Positions 1 through 7,284 of a DNA stretch of 15,736 nucleotides are shown here, one piece after another. Position 1 is the first letter of the stretch; each line of letters opens with the position of its first letter. Position numbers and translations under genes: made by a program. The notes below the pieces were generated by a model that ran no database searches, had not been told where the DNA came from, and worked only from the letters and a program-made list of their open reading frames with translations. Origin of the DNA: Heyndrickxia sporothermodurans. GTDB taxonomy: Bacteria > Bacillota > Bacilli > Bacillales > Bacillaceae_C. The DNA is taken from the NCBI RefSeq assembly GCF_016785185.1, contig NZ_JAEKDY010000083.1. One strand, given 5' to 3'.

Positions 1-354
<354 letters not shown>

Positions 355-394
355 GATGTTTGAAATAGCTCTAGTTAAAAAATAAATTAATTGA

Positions 395-435
395 CGTTTC
401 GTTTTGTTCAGTTTTCAAAGATCAATTGTTCTTTG
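395..435 (-). promoter_or_regulatory. rRNA operon leader with boxA-like / processing sequence
   Basis: On the minus strand this leader reads TGATCTTTGAAAACTGAAC, followed by AAAACG. That resembles the block found upstream of 16S in many Bacillus rRNA operons, with a boxA-like antitermination element (TGATCTTTGA). An inverted repeat (CAAAGA...TCTTTG, 416-435) lies just before it. A role in antitermination or 16S precursor processing is inferred from family knowledge. Confidence 0.6.
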
Positions 436-445
436 CGACTTATTA

Positions 446-474
446 ATATTATCAGACTCAATATTAAGTGTCAA
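446..474 (-). promoter_or_regulatory. rRNA operon promoter P2 (sigma-A)
   Basis: On the minus strand there is a perfect -35 TTGACA (469-474), a 17-nt spacer and a -10 TAATAT (446-451). Initiation is expected about 7 nt downstream, at G439 or A440. Tandem promoters are usual for Bacillus rRNA operons, and this proximal one is the stronger match. Starting with GTP would fit the known GTP-sensing control of Bacillus rRNA promoters, but the exact start is inferred. Confidence 0.85.
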
Positions 475-518
475 ATGTTTTTTCTTTTTCAATATCACTT
501 GTTTCAGCGACATGTATT

Positions 519-548
519 ATAATATCACTATTTCAGAATAATAGTCAA
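519..548 (-). promoter_or_regulatory. rRNA operon promoter P1 (sigma-A)
   Basis: On the minus strand there is a -35 TTGACT (543-548), an 18-nt spacer and a -10 TATTAT (519-524). An overlapping TATAAT (516-521) exists but would need a 21-nt spacer. It sits about 72 nt upstream of P2, giving the tandem P1/P2 layout of Bacillus rRNA operons. A G at 511 is about 8 nt past the -10. Confidence 0.7.
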
Positions 549-590
549 CCCTTTTTCTTAAAATAATTTCCTGAATATATCAATAGAAAA

Positions 591-617
591 TAGGAAAATC
601 CGCAAAATGCGGATTTT
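591..617 (-). terminator. Rho-independent terminator after bofA
   Basis: A 9-bp inverted repeat (AAAATCCGC at 595-603, loop 604-608, GCGGATTTT at 609-617) abuts the bofA stop codon. On the minus strand the right arm ends in a short T run. It separates the recR-yaaL-bofA transcript from the rRNA promoters at 519-548. The U tract is short, so termination may be partial. Confidence 0.7.
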
Positions 618-883
618 TAACCTATTATCCACGTTTGAATAATCGTTAAACCTACTACTCCAGGGATTCCTAATAAACCTGATACTGATGTAGTTACAAG
701 ATTAATCGGAACGTGAATACCAAATTGTCCACCGAACTGATTTAAAAAGAATAAAAACAATGCACCAATCGCAAGCCTAATAAAAATTTGCCCGATAATC
801 CTAAACGGTTTTCCTGTAAATCCCGCTATTAATAAGAGAAGAATCAATCCAGAAATAACCGCAATGATTATTATTGGGTTCAT
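617..883 (-). CDS. bofA: Sigma-K factor-processing regulatory protein BofA
   Basis: BofA is a small integral membrane protein of the outer forespore membrane. With SpoIVFA it holds back the SpoIVFB protease, so that pro-sigma-K is cut only after engulfment. Two hydrophobic stretches are visible (about residues 3-20 and 34-47). The C-terminal signature FGIHVPINLVTT, followed by SGLLGIPG, matches my memory of B. subtilis BofA. An in-frame GTG lies three codons upstream, but the Shine-Dalgarno AAGGGGTGG is spaced correctly for the ATG at 881-883. That gives 88 residues, close to the usual 87. It follows yaaL on the same strand after an 86-nt gap and ends in its own terminator. This is a clear marker that the host forms endospores. 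Confidence 0.93.
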   Translation of the reverse strand: MNPIIIIAVISGLILLLLIAGFTGKPFRIIGQIFIRLAIGALFLFFLNQFGGQFGIHVPINLVTTSVSGLLGIPGVVGLTIIQTWIIG

Positions 884-969
884 CGGAACCACCCCTTACC
901 TTACATTGTACTATCCATTTTATGAACAGATTGTCCAAAAAGAACTACTCAATGTAAAATTAGTGTGGT

Positions 970-1185
970 TTACTTTTTTATTCTGATATTTCTAGCTTTC
1001 GCCTCACGAAATAAAAAGAAGTATTTCATTTCAGCTATTTTCCTTTGGAAATGAAGTTCTTCATCATATTCAAAGCTCATTTCAACTAAAGATTTTTGTT
1101 GAAGCCAGTTTTTCCTAGCTCTTGCCATTAAATCAATTAATTTTTGGTCATATTCATTACGCAATTTTAACTTTCTATTGAACAT
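970..1185 (-). CDS. yaaL: YaaL family protein (DUF2508), function unknown
   Basis: A 71-residue, strongly charged protein without membrane segments or a signal peptide, probably mostly helical. It resembles B. subtilis YaaL (74 residues, DUF2508) in length, in its position between recR and bofA, and in its RNEYDQKL start region. The start is supported by a Shine-Dalgarno-like CGAGGTG 7 nt before ATG. It begins only 21 nt past the recR stop codon, so it is most likely co-transcribed with recR. No catalytic motif is visible and no function should be assigned. Its constant linkage to recR suggests, without proving, a role in the same transcription unit or in sporulation. Confidence 0.85.
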   Translation of the reverse strand: MFNRKLKLRNEYDQKLIDLMARARKNWLQQKSLVEMSFEYDEELHFQRKIAEMKYFFLFREAKARNIRIKK

Positions 1186-1206
1186 GTGAATACACCTCGT
1201 TTCTCA

Positions 1207-1803
1207 TTATACTTCTCTTCGTCCCTCTAAAGCTTTAGATAAGGTTACTTCATCAGCATATTCTAAATCGCCGCCAACCGGTAAGCCGTGGGCGATCCTT
1301 GTTATTTTTATACCTGATGGCTTAAGAAGACGGGAAATATACATGGCAGTAGCCTCCCCTTCAATATTAGGGTTTGTTGCTAAAATAACTTCTTGCACAG
1401 TTTCATCTTGTAGTCTTTTTAGTAAATCAGGGGTATTAATATCTTCAGGACCTATTCCATCCATCGGTGAAATCGCTCCATGAAGTACATGGTATAACCC
1501 ATTAAATTCTTTCATTTTTTCCATAGCTATTACGTCTTTCGGGTCTTGAACAACACATACAATACTTCGATCCCGGCGTGGATCCTCACAAATATAACAA
1601 GGATCTTGGTCAGTGATGTGACCACATATCGTACAATAACTTAAATTTCGTTTCGCATCGACAAGTGCTTTTGCAAAGTCGAGGACAGTATCTTCCTTCA
1701 TGCTTAGCACAAAAAATGCCAGTCGGGCCGCGGTTTTTGGCCCAATACCTGGCAATTTCATAAAGCTATCCATTAGTTTCGTTATTGGTTCTGGATAATG
1801 CAT
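1207..1803 (-). CDS. recR: Recombination mediator protein RecR
   Basis: RecR works with RecO (and RecF) to load RecA onto SSB-coated single-stranded DNA at gaps and stalled forks. At 198 residues it has the standard length. An N-terminal helix-hairpin-helix (LPGIGPKTAARLAF, residues 17-30) contacts DNA. A four-cysteine zinc motif follows (C57, C60, C69, C72), then a Toprim domain from about residue 80 to 175 (IVCVVQDPKDV; later EVILATNPNIEGEATAMY). The ring-forming C-terminus is present. A Shine-Dalgarno AAGGGG lies 8 nt before ATG, and the gene begins 12 nt after the ebfC stop codon. The dnaX-ebfC-recR order is conserved across Firmicutes. Confidence 0.97.
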   Translation of the reverse strand: MHYPEPITKLMDSFMKLPGIGPKTAARLAFFVLSMKEDTVLDFAKALVDAKRNLSYCTICGHITDQDPCYICEDPRRDRSIVCVVQDPKDVIAMEKMKEFNGLYHVLHGAISPMDGIGPEDINTPDLLKRLQDETVQEVILATNPNIEGEATAMYISRLLKPSGIKITRIAHGLPVGGDLEYADEVTLSKALEGRREV

Positions 1804-1815
1804 GCTTTTTTCCCC

Positions 1816-2133
1816 TTAAAAACCTGGAATGTTTAAACCTTTGGTAAACTGTCCCATTGTTTGATTTGTTAGTTCCTCTACTTTTTTCAACGCATCATTC
1901 GTTGCAGCAAGTACTAAATCTTGAAGCATTTCGATATCTTCAGGATCAACTACTTCCTCTTTAATATTTACTTCTACGATTTCTTTATGCCCGGAGACAA
2001 CTACCGTAACCATACCGCCGCCAGCGGTACCTTCAATACGCTTTTCACCTAATTCCTCTTGAGCCTCCGCCATTTTCTTTTGCATTTTTTGCATTTGTTT
2101 CATCATGTTTTGCATATTTCCCATTCCACGCAT
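1816..2133 (-). CDS. ebfC: YbaB/EbfC family nucleoid-associated protein
   Basis: A small, dimeric DNA-binding protein of the YbaB/EbfC family (YaaK in B. subtilis). The 105 residues start with the methionine- and glutamine-rich helix typical of the family (NMQNMMKQMQKMQKKMAEAQ), followed by the beta region GMVTVVVSGHKEIVEV and a C-terminal helix. A Shine-Dalgarno GGAGGG sits 8 nt before ATG. It lies between dnaX and recR, the classical arrangement, and is probably in the same operon even though 113 nt separate it from dnaX. The cellular role is not firmly known; nucleoid association is the family-level view. Confidence 0.95.
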   Translation of the reverse strand: MRGMGNMQNMMKQMQKMQKKMAEAQEELGEKRIEGTAGGGMVTVVVSGHKEIVEVNIKEEVVDPEDIEMLQDLVLAATNDALKKVEELTNQTMGQFTKGLNIPGF

Positions 2134-2246
2134 TATATTTACCCTCCATGTATTAATCCCGACTGATTCGCAAGATTATTATATTTATTATTTAGGATTG
2201 AAAGGCGTACCTTTGCAGCTTGATTCGCTTTTTAAAGATAAGATTT

Positions 2247-3932
2247 CTAATCCTTTATTTCAATTAAATCCATACCAACTAGTTTTTTAGCTTCTGCTAT
2301 AAATGGGTCTTCCGCTGTTTCATCCTGTTCTTTTGGAGAAGTCTTTTGACTTTGGATAAAACTTTCGCGGATTGAATTCCATTGATCTTCAGGTACTCCG
2401 ATCATTTGATAACCGATTCCTGTTAATTCTTTCAAAACAGATGTAATCGCTTCTAAAAACTTTTGATTCTCCATCGCCATTTGGCAATGAATTTCATATT
2501 TAAATTTTAACACAAAAGCATTAGTTGAAGCAGCAACTGGCTCTGCATCATTTAAAAGTGCGGATTGAGAACGCATTTGACGTTCATTCAGTTGAACAAG
2601 CATGTCACCCCATCGACTTTTAATTAAATTTAAATCCTGTTTTGTTGCTACTTTTAATATATCATTTATTCTTCCTGTTTGTGCCCTAAATCCCTTCCCA
2701 GTTCGAGAAGCCTTTTTTACAGGCTGCTTATTTACTGATTCTGTTTGCTGAACTCCATTAGTTTTAAGGTCCTGTACTTCTTTTTGCAGTTTTTCAATTT
2801 GTTCTACTAATTGATGTACATCAGCATGAGTACCTGATTGATTTTTGATTCGGGTTTCACATAGTTTTATTAATGAAACTTCTAAATAAATTCGAGCAAG
2901 GTTTGAGAATTTCATTTCTTGTTGAGTTTTATTTAATATATCAATGTATTCATAAATTTGTTCTGAGGAAATTTGATCAGAAAGCTGACGAAACTCTTCA
3001 TCAAGCATGACCCTTTCAATCGCTTCCTCAAGTGCTGGGGCTGTCTTATATAGAAGCATATCACGGAAATATAAAATTAAATCTTCAACAAAACGTGTCG
3101 CATCTTTTCCTTGATACAATAATTCCTCAAACACATGAAGTGCATCTGCAATATTTTGTTCATAAATAGCCTGCGCTAATTTATTTAAATAAGATTGGGA
3201 AATTGACCCGGTTACCGTTAACGCATCATCTACTGTCACTTTCTCTTGACCAAAGGAAACCGCTTGGTCCATCAAGCTTAGTGCATCCCTCATTCCGCCT
3301 TCAGCAGCGCGAGCTATGATCGTTAATGCAGACTCTTCAAATTGAATACCAGACTCAGTTGCTATACGTGCCATTCGCCCTGTAATATCTTGAGCAGTGA
3401 TTCTTTTAAAATCAAAACGTTGACAACGTGAAATAATAGTCAATGGAATTTTGTACGGTTCAGTTGTTGCCAAAATAAATATAACATGTTTTGGCGGTTC
3501 CTCTAAAGTCTTTAAGAGAGCATTAAATGCTCCAATAGAGAGCATATGTACCTCATCAATGATATATACTTTGTACGGAACAACGTTCGGTGCAAATTTC
3601 ACTTTGTCTCTAATATCGCGTATTTCTTCAACACCATTATTAGAAGCTGCATCAATTTCAATAACATCCGGAATTGATCCATTTGTTATTCCTTTGCAGG
3701 CATCACATTCATTACAAGGCTCGCTGACTGGCGCCTTTTCACAATTTACAGCTTTAGCTAAAATTTTTGCAGCACTCGTCTTCCCTGTACCTCTTGGCCC
3801 GGAAAAAAGATACGCATGTGAAATCTTTTGTTTCAGGAGGGCATTTTGCAATGTTCTTGTTACATGTTCTTGTCCCACAACATCCTCAAAGATTTGCGGA
3901 CGCCAAACGCGATATAATGCTTGGTAGCTCAT
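2247..3932 (-). CDS. dnaX: DNA polymerase III subunit gamma/tau
   Basis: DnaX is the ATPase of the clamp loader, which opens the sliding clamp (DnaN) and, through its tau tail, links the polymerase and the helicase. The 561 residues match the Bacillus length (about 563). Visible parts: Walker A GPRGTGKT (45-52), zinc cysteines C64, C73, C76 and C79, Walker B with DEVH (126-129), sensor 1 LATTEPYKI (about 154-162), the SRC arginine-finger motif (168-170) and sensor 2 GGMRDALSLMDQ. A polar linker around 375-425 precedes the tau C-terminal domain. The start is backed by AAGGAGGAGGG just upstream of ATG. A slippery heptamer in the linker (2712-2718) is described separately. The gene heads the dnaX-ebfC-recR unit and follows the SRP RNA gene. 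Confidence 0.97.
   Translation of the reverse strand: MSYQALYRVWRPQIFEDVVGQEHVTRTLQNALLKQKISHAYLFSGPRGTGKTSAAKILAKAVNCEKAPVSEPCNECDACKGITNGSIPDVIEIDAASNNGVEEIRDIRDKVKFAPNVVPYKVYIIDEVHMLSIGAFNALLKTLEEPPKHVIFILATTEPYKIPLTIISRCQRFDFKRITAQDITGRMARIATESGIQFEESALTIIARAAEGGMRDALSLMDQAVSFGQEKVTVDDALTVTGSISQSYLNKLAQAIYEQNIADALHVFEELLYQGKDATRFVEDLILYFRDMLLYKTAPALEEAIERVMLDEEFRQLSDQISSEQIYEYIDILNKTQQEMKFSNLARIYLEVSLIKLCETRIKNQSGTHADVHQLVEQIEKLQKEVQDLKTNGVQQTESVNKQPVKKASRTGKGFRAQTGRINDILKVATKQDLNLIKSRWGDMLVQLNERQMRSQSALLNDAEPVAASTNAFVLKFKYEIHCQMAMENQKFLEAITSVLKELTGIGYQMIGVPEDQWNSIRESFIQSQKTSPKEQDETAEDPFIAEAKKLVGMDLIEIKD
2686..2718 (-). other. Candidate -1 frameshift site in dnaX (A AAA AAG heptamer plus -1 stop)
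   Basis: In the dnaX frame the codons GTA AAA AAG (K406-K407) contain A AAA AAG at 2718-2712, the same heptamer used for programmed -1 frameshifting in E. coli dnaX. After a -1 slip the ribosome would read eight codons (GFSNWEGI) and stop at TAG (2688-2686), giving about 415 residues. That would keep the ATPase and collar domains and drop the tau tail. I see no strong upstream Shine-Dalgarno and only a weak CTTC/GAAG hairpin downstream, so use of the site is unproven. Confidence 0.35.
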
Positions 3933-3992
3933 TTACCCTCCTCCTTTTCTTCTTCTCCTGCACTTACGTACAAAAAGCCTTACTTTTCTCAT

Positions 3993-4021
3993 ATTATACC
4001 TTATCCATCACTAATTTAACA
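3993..4021 (-). promoter_or_regulatory. Candidate dnaX promoter (sigma-A)
   Basis: On the minus strand there is a perfect -10 TATAAT (3993-3998), about 60 nt upstream of the dnaX start. The -35 is weak: TGTTAA (4016-4021) at 17-nt spacing. It lies downstream of the SRP RNA terminator, where a new promoter for the dnaX operon would be expected. Confidence 0.45.
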
Positions 4022-4103
4022 TTATGAAAACGAATAAAATAGTTATTGATTATATGCTTATACTTAAATTCATATTTATGACGGTGTTAAACAAAAAATA
4101 AAG

Positions 4104-4130
4104 AAAAAACCCATCCATTAGGATGAGTTT
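4104..4130 (-). terminator. Rho-independent terminator of the SRP RNA gene
   Basis: On the minus strand a 9-bp stem AACTCATCC/GGATGGGTT (4121-4129 and 4108-4116, one G-T pair) has a 4-nt loop and is followed by TTTTTTCTTT. It lies 17 nt past the SRP RNA 3' end and before the dnaX promoter. Confidence 0.9.
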
Positions 4131-4146
4131 AATTATGTAAAGTAAA

Positions 4147-4417
4147 CTGCCGTGCACCTCCCCTCGACTAGCTCCCATAAGCGTTACTTAAGCAGTTAGC
4201 TCGGCTCAGGCTGCCCTGCGGCACATGGAAGAGTCCACTTAATGCTGCTTCCTTCCGGATCTGACATGGTTCATGGATTTCCATTGCGCAGGACCCAAGC
4301 GTCAACACCACTTACTTAAGGCAGGCCCTACAGGATACTAGCCTCAAGAAGGGATTCAGTCTTGCTAGAGCGGATTGCAAGTACAGGGCACCGCTACCTC
4401 CCCACCTAGCACGGCAA
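4147..4417 (-). ncRNA. scr: Signal recognition particle RNA, large Bacillus type (scRNA)
   Basis: This RNA scaffolds the signal recognition particle with Ffh and targets nascent membrane and secreted proteins to FtsY and SecYEG. On the minus strand the Alu-domain 5' part reads GCCGTGCTAGGTGGGGAGGT. The conserved helix-8 segment CCGGAAGGAAGCAGC (about 4244-4258) carries the GGAA loop that binds the Ffh M domain. The two ends pair (GCCGTGC with GCACGGC), which places the mature molecule at 271 nt, the length known for B. subtilis. Exact ends are inferred from this pairing. In B. subtilis the RNA is made as a longer precursor and trimmed with RNase III; the promoter and terminator seen here fit that. 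Confidence 0.96.
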
Positions 4418-4459
4418 AATTGATACCAAATATAAATGCGTTTTATCAACGCAAGATAA

Positions 4460-4488
4460 AGTATACTATTTTTCATAAAAAAAAGCAA
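4460..4488 (-). promoter_or_regulatory. Promoter of the SRP RNA gene (sigma-A)
   Basis: On the minus strand there is a -35 TTGCTT (4483-4488), a 17-nt spacer and a -10 TATACT (4460-4465). Transcription should begin near 4453, about 36 nt before the mature SRP RNA end, so the precursor needs 5' trimming. A 17-nt segment with a 6-bp stem (TGCGTT/AACGCA, 4437-4453) lies exactly at the predicted 5' end. The promoter begins right after the tadA stop codon, with no terminator between them. Confidence 0.75.
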
Positions 4489-4501
4489 TGGATTGTAATT
4501 G

Positions 4502-5005
4502 TTAATTAGTGGATTTACTCAAGTTACCTTTTTTCTTTTCGCTTTTCTTTCGCAGGCGTATTTCTTTAAAAAAATTACTTAACATTTCACTACATTCGTT
4601 TTCAAGTACACCACTCACAACTTCGCTTTGATGATTAAAACGACAATCATTTAGGAGATTCATTAATGTACCGGCGCAACCAGCCTTTGGATCGCTAGCT
4701 CCATAAACAACCCTTTTTATTCTTGACAGAATAATTGCCCCGCTACACATCGGGCACGGTTCCAACGTTACATATAGATCTGCATCTTCTAATCGCCAAG
4801 ACTCCACTTTGTTGCATGCCTCTTGGATCGCTAATATTTCTGCATGGGTAATTGCATTTTGGGTTGTTTCCCTTAAATTATGCGCAGAGGCAATAACCTC
4901 ACCATTCAAAACAATCACCGCACCAATCGGTACTTCTTCTTTTTCTTTAGCTTTGATTGCTTCCTTTATAGCTAAATTCATATAATATTCATCATTATTT
5001 TTCAC
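4502..5005 (-). CDS. tadA: tRNA adenosine(34) deaminase TadA
   Basis: TadA converts A34 to inosine in the wobble position of tRNA-Arg(ACG), so that one tRNA reads CGU, CGC and CGA. The zinc-deaminase motifs are intact: HAE (H54, catalytic E56) and PCPMC (P83, C84, C87). I chose the GTG start at 5003-5005 (167 residues) because the Shine-Dalgarno-like AAAGG is ideally placed for it and the N-terminus then matches the remembered B. subtilis protein. A TTG two codons upstream (5009-5011) is in frame but too close to the AAAGG. The C-terminal tail is lysine-rich. It lies just upstream of scr and diverges from yaaH. In B. subtilis yaaI lies between tadA and yaaH; here it is missing. Confidence 0.95.
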   Translation of the reverse strand: MKNNDEYYMNLAIKEAIKAKEKEEVPIGAVIVLNGEVIASAHNLRETTQNAITHAEILAIQEACNKVESWRLEDADLYVTLEPCPMCSGAIILSRIKRVVYGASDPKAGCAGTLMNLLNDCRFNHQSEVVSGVLENECSEMLSNFFKEIRLRKKSEKKKGNLSKSTN

Positions 5006-5082
5006 ATTCAAACCAACCTTTGCATTATTTACTTATTCCTCATTATATATTAGAAAAAAGATTTTAGAAAAAGTGTGTAATT

Positions 5083-5113
5083 CAACATGACTTTCTAAAT
5101 AGGATCATAGAAT
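5083..5113 (+). promoter_or_regulatory. Possible sigma-E promoter of yaaH
   Basis: CATAGAAT (5106-5113) resembles the sigma-E -10 consensus CATACAnT. An ACATGA element (5085-5090) stands 15 nt upstream as a poor -35 match. B. subtilis yaaH is transcribed by sigma-E in the mother cell, so such a site is expected here, but the match is weak. Confidence 0.3.
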
Positions 5114-5148
5114 GGTAGTAGAGCCTATCTGTTCGAAGGAGGGTACGT

Positions 5149-6435
5149 ATGCAAATCCATGTAGTAAAACAAAATGAGACATTGGCAGGTATAGCTAGTA
5201 CCTACCGAGTCCCAAGAGAGGAATTAATAGTCGCTAATGAAATTCCTAACCCTGATGATTTGGTCATTGGGCAAACAATTGTCATTCCAATAGTTGGACG
5301 TTTTTACTGGGTGAAACAAGGGGATAGTTTATGGGGAATTGCACAAAAGTTTAATTTGTCTTATACAGAGTTAGCACGAATAAATGGAATATCAGTAAAC
5401 CATCCTTTACACGTTGGTATGCAATTATATATTCCACCGAAGAAAAAAGTAGATGCTGAATTCAATGCATATATCGAACCTTTTGGTAATAAAGTTTCCC
5501 AAGCATTAGAGAACAGTGCGCGAAAAGCTGCACCCTATTTAACGTATTTATCACCTTTTGCTTTTCAAGTAAATCGCGATGGATCATTAGTGGCACCACC
5601 GCTCGGTAATCTCGCAATTATTGCAAATGCAAATCAAAATATATTAGTGATGGTGATTAACAACCAAGAAAATGGGCAATTTAGTGATGAATTAGGTAGG
5701 ATCTTATTAAACGATCAAGAAATTCAAAATAACTTCCTGAATAATATCGTAAAAACAGCTAGGCAATATGAATTTCGTGATATTCATATCGACTTTGAAT
5801 TTTTACGGCCAGCTGACGAGGAAGCATACACTCGGTTTTTAAGAAAAGCAAAGGCGAGATTTAATCAAGAGAATTGGATGCTTTCAGCGGCACTGGCACC
5901 AAAAACAAGTGCGACACAAAAGGGACTTTGGTATGAAGCACATAATTACAAAGCAATTGGGGAAATCGTTGATTTTGTTGTTATTATGACTTATGAATGG
6001 GGCTATAGTGGAGGTCCTCCAATGGCAGTATCTCCTATAAACTCTGTTCGGGATGTTTTAGAATATGCAATAACAGAAATGCCCTCGAACAAGATTTTAA
6101 TGGGACAAAATTTATATGGATATGATTGGACACTTCCTTTCACCCCCGGAAAAGATACAGCAAAAGCTATTAGTCCGCAACAAGCAATCCAACTTGCAGC
6201 AAAATATAATGTTCCAATTAATTATGATTCGACTGCACAAGCTCCTACCATCGATTATGTAGATGAAAATAACAAAAAACATAAAGTGTGGTTTGAAGAT
6301 GCTCGCTCTATTCAGGCTAAATTTGAATTGGTAAAAGAATTAAAACTTCGTGGAATGAGTTATTGGAAACTTGGACTTTCCTTTCCACAAAACTGGCTCC
6401 TCATTGTTGAAAATTTCCATATTGTAAAAAAATAA
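5149..6435 (+). CDS. yaaH: Spore-cortex LysM / GH18 glycoside hydrolase (YaaH/SleL family)
   Basis: A spore-coat-associated enzyme. SleL/YaaH proteins act as N-acetylglucosaminidases on cortex peptidoglycan fragments during germination. The 428 residues equal the usual length. Two LysM domains (about residues 2-46 and 52-97; IHVVKQNETLAGIA and YWVKQGDSLWGIA) bind glycan, followed by a GH18 barrel from about 105 to the end. The catalytic DxxxDxE motif is present as DIHIDFE (D211, D215, E217). There is no signal peptide, as expected for a protein made in the mother cell and placed on the spore by its LysM domains. A strong Shine-Dalgarno GAAGGAGGG precedes ATG. It is transcribed away from tadA and has its own terminator. 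Confidence 0.93.
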   Translation: MQIHVVKQNETLAGIASTYRVPREELIVANEIPNPDDLVIGQTIVIPIVGRFYWVKQGDSLWGIAQKFNLSYTELARINGISVNHPLHVGMQLYIPPKKKVDAEFNAYIEPFGNKVSQALENSARKAAPYLTYLSPFAFQVNRDGSLVAPPLGNLAIIANANQNILVMVINNQENGQFSDELGRILLNDQEIQNNFLNNIVKTARQYEFRDIHIDFEFLRPADEEAYTRFLRKAKARFNQENWMLSAALAPKTSATQKGLWYEAHNYKAIGEIVDFVVIMTYEWGYSGGPPMAVSPINSVRDVLEYAITEMPSNKILMGQNLYGYDWTLPFTPGKDTAKAISPQQAIQLAAKYNVPINYDSTAQAPTIDYVDENNKKHKVWFEDARSIQAKFELVKELKLRGMSYWKLGLSFPQNWLLIVENFHIVKK

Positions 6436-6442
6436 AACCCAC

Positions 6443-6470
6443 CCCTTTCAAATAAGAAAGGGATTTTTTT
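6443..6470 (+). terminator. Rho-independent terminator after yaaH
   Basis: A 7-bp stem CCCTTTC/GAAAGGG (6443-6449 and 6456-6462) with a 6-nt loop, followed by ATTTTTTT on the plus strand. It starts 8 nt past the yaaH stop codon. Confidence 0.85.
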
Positions 6471-6630
6471 CATTTTCCTACAAATATTGATCATTTTCTT
6501 TTATTTATCCCTCTTATAAAAACATGTGATAAAATAGCTATTGGCTTAATTTTAATTTAAATTTCTATTCCATATAAAATGTAAAAAAGAACAGAGTTAT
6601 ATGAATGGTCAACCATGAGGAGGAAAATAA

Positions 6631-7284
6631 ATGGAGAATTTACCGTTTATTACGGTTGAAGGACCAATTGGAATAGGAAAAACCTCTCTAGCGAAAGCAA
6701 TCTCAGAACATTTTCATTACCATCTTTTAAAGGAAATTGTAGATGAAAATCCGTTTTTAGAAAAGTTCTATCAAAATATAGAAGAGTGGAGCTTTCAATT
6801 AGAAATGTTTTTCCTCTGTAATCGCTATAAACAGCTCGAAGACATCAAGAACAATTATCTAAATGTTAATAAACCTGTCGTAGCAGATTATCATATATTT
6901 AAAAATCTTATTTTTGCAAAGAGAACACTAAAAGAAGATCAGTATTTTAAGTACTTAAAGATTTATAACATTTTAACAGATGGTATGCCTCAACCAAATA
7001 TAGTCATTTATATTCATGCGAGTTTAGATACTGTTATGAAACGAATAAGGATGCGGGGGCGGGACTTTGAAAAAAACATAAGTCCCGATTATATTAAACA
7101 ACTATCCTCTGATTATGAAAAATTTATGGAGGATTTTATGCACACCCATCCTAATATTCCTGTCCTTCAGATCAATGGGGATGACCTAGATTTTGTGAAA
7201 AATTCATATGACTTAAATTATATAATTGAAAAAATCACGTTATTATTACAAAAAGGGGTAAAAATCAATGGAACTTCGAAATAA
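6631..7284 (+). CDS. dgk: Deoxyguanosine kinase (dGK)
   Basis: Phosphorylates deoxyguanosine (and some purine analogues) for nucleotide salvage. It belongs to the deoxynucleoside kinase family. The P-loop GPIGIGKTS (11-19) and the substrate-side segment WSFQLEMFFLCNRYKQLED (53-71) are clear. It matches remembered B. subtilis Dgk closely, including VADYHIFKN (84-92), where D86-Y-H replaces the DRS motif of the neighbouring kinase. The arginine-rich lid lies near RIRMRGRDFEK. At 217 residues it is slightly longer than B. subtilis Dgk (about 207), mainly at the C-terminus, where it runs 17 nt into dck. A Shine-Dalgarno GAGGAGG precedes ATG. The 160 nt upstream is AT-rich, and I could not pick a convincing promoter in it. 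Confidence 0.92.
   Translation: MENLPFITVEGPIGIGKTSLAKAISEHFHYHLLKEIVDENPFLEKFYQNIEEWSFQLEMFFLCNRYKQLEDIKNNYLNVNKPVVADYHIFKNLIFAKRTLKEDQYFKYLKIYNILTDGMPQPNIVIYIHASLDTVMKRIRMRGRDFEKNISPDYIKQLSSDYEKFMEDFMHTHPNIPVLQINGDDLDFVKNSYDLNYIIEKITLLLQKGVKINGTSK

Noticed and set aside
625..634. DnaA-box-like TTATCCACG inside bofA
   Set aside because: A single imperfect copy inside a gene, with no cluster or AT-rich unwinding element nearby.
2134..2246. Gap between dnaX and ebfC, searched for a small gene or terminator
   Set aside because: Only a short AAAGG/CCTTT repeat and AT-rich DNA are seen; no strong hairpin with a U tract and no supported coding frame.
3451..4027. Open frames on the plus strand over the dnaX 5' part
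   Set aside because: They mirror the conserved DnaX ATPase region and have no ribosome site or recognisable domain.
6471..6630. Possible promoters upstream of dgk (TTGATC, TATAAA-like elements)
   Set aside because: AT-rich DNA offers several poor matches, and none has both boxes at 16-18 nt spacing.
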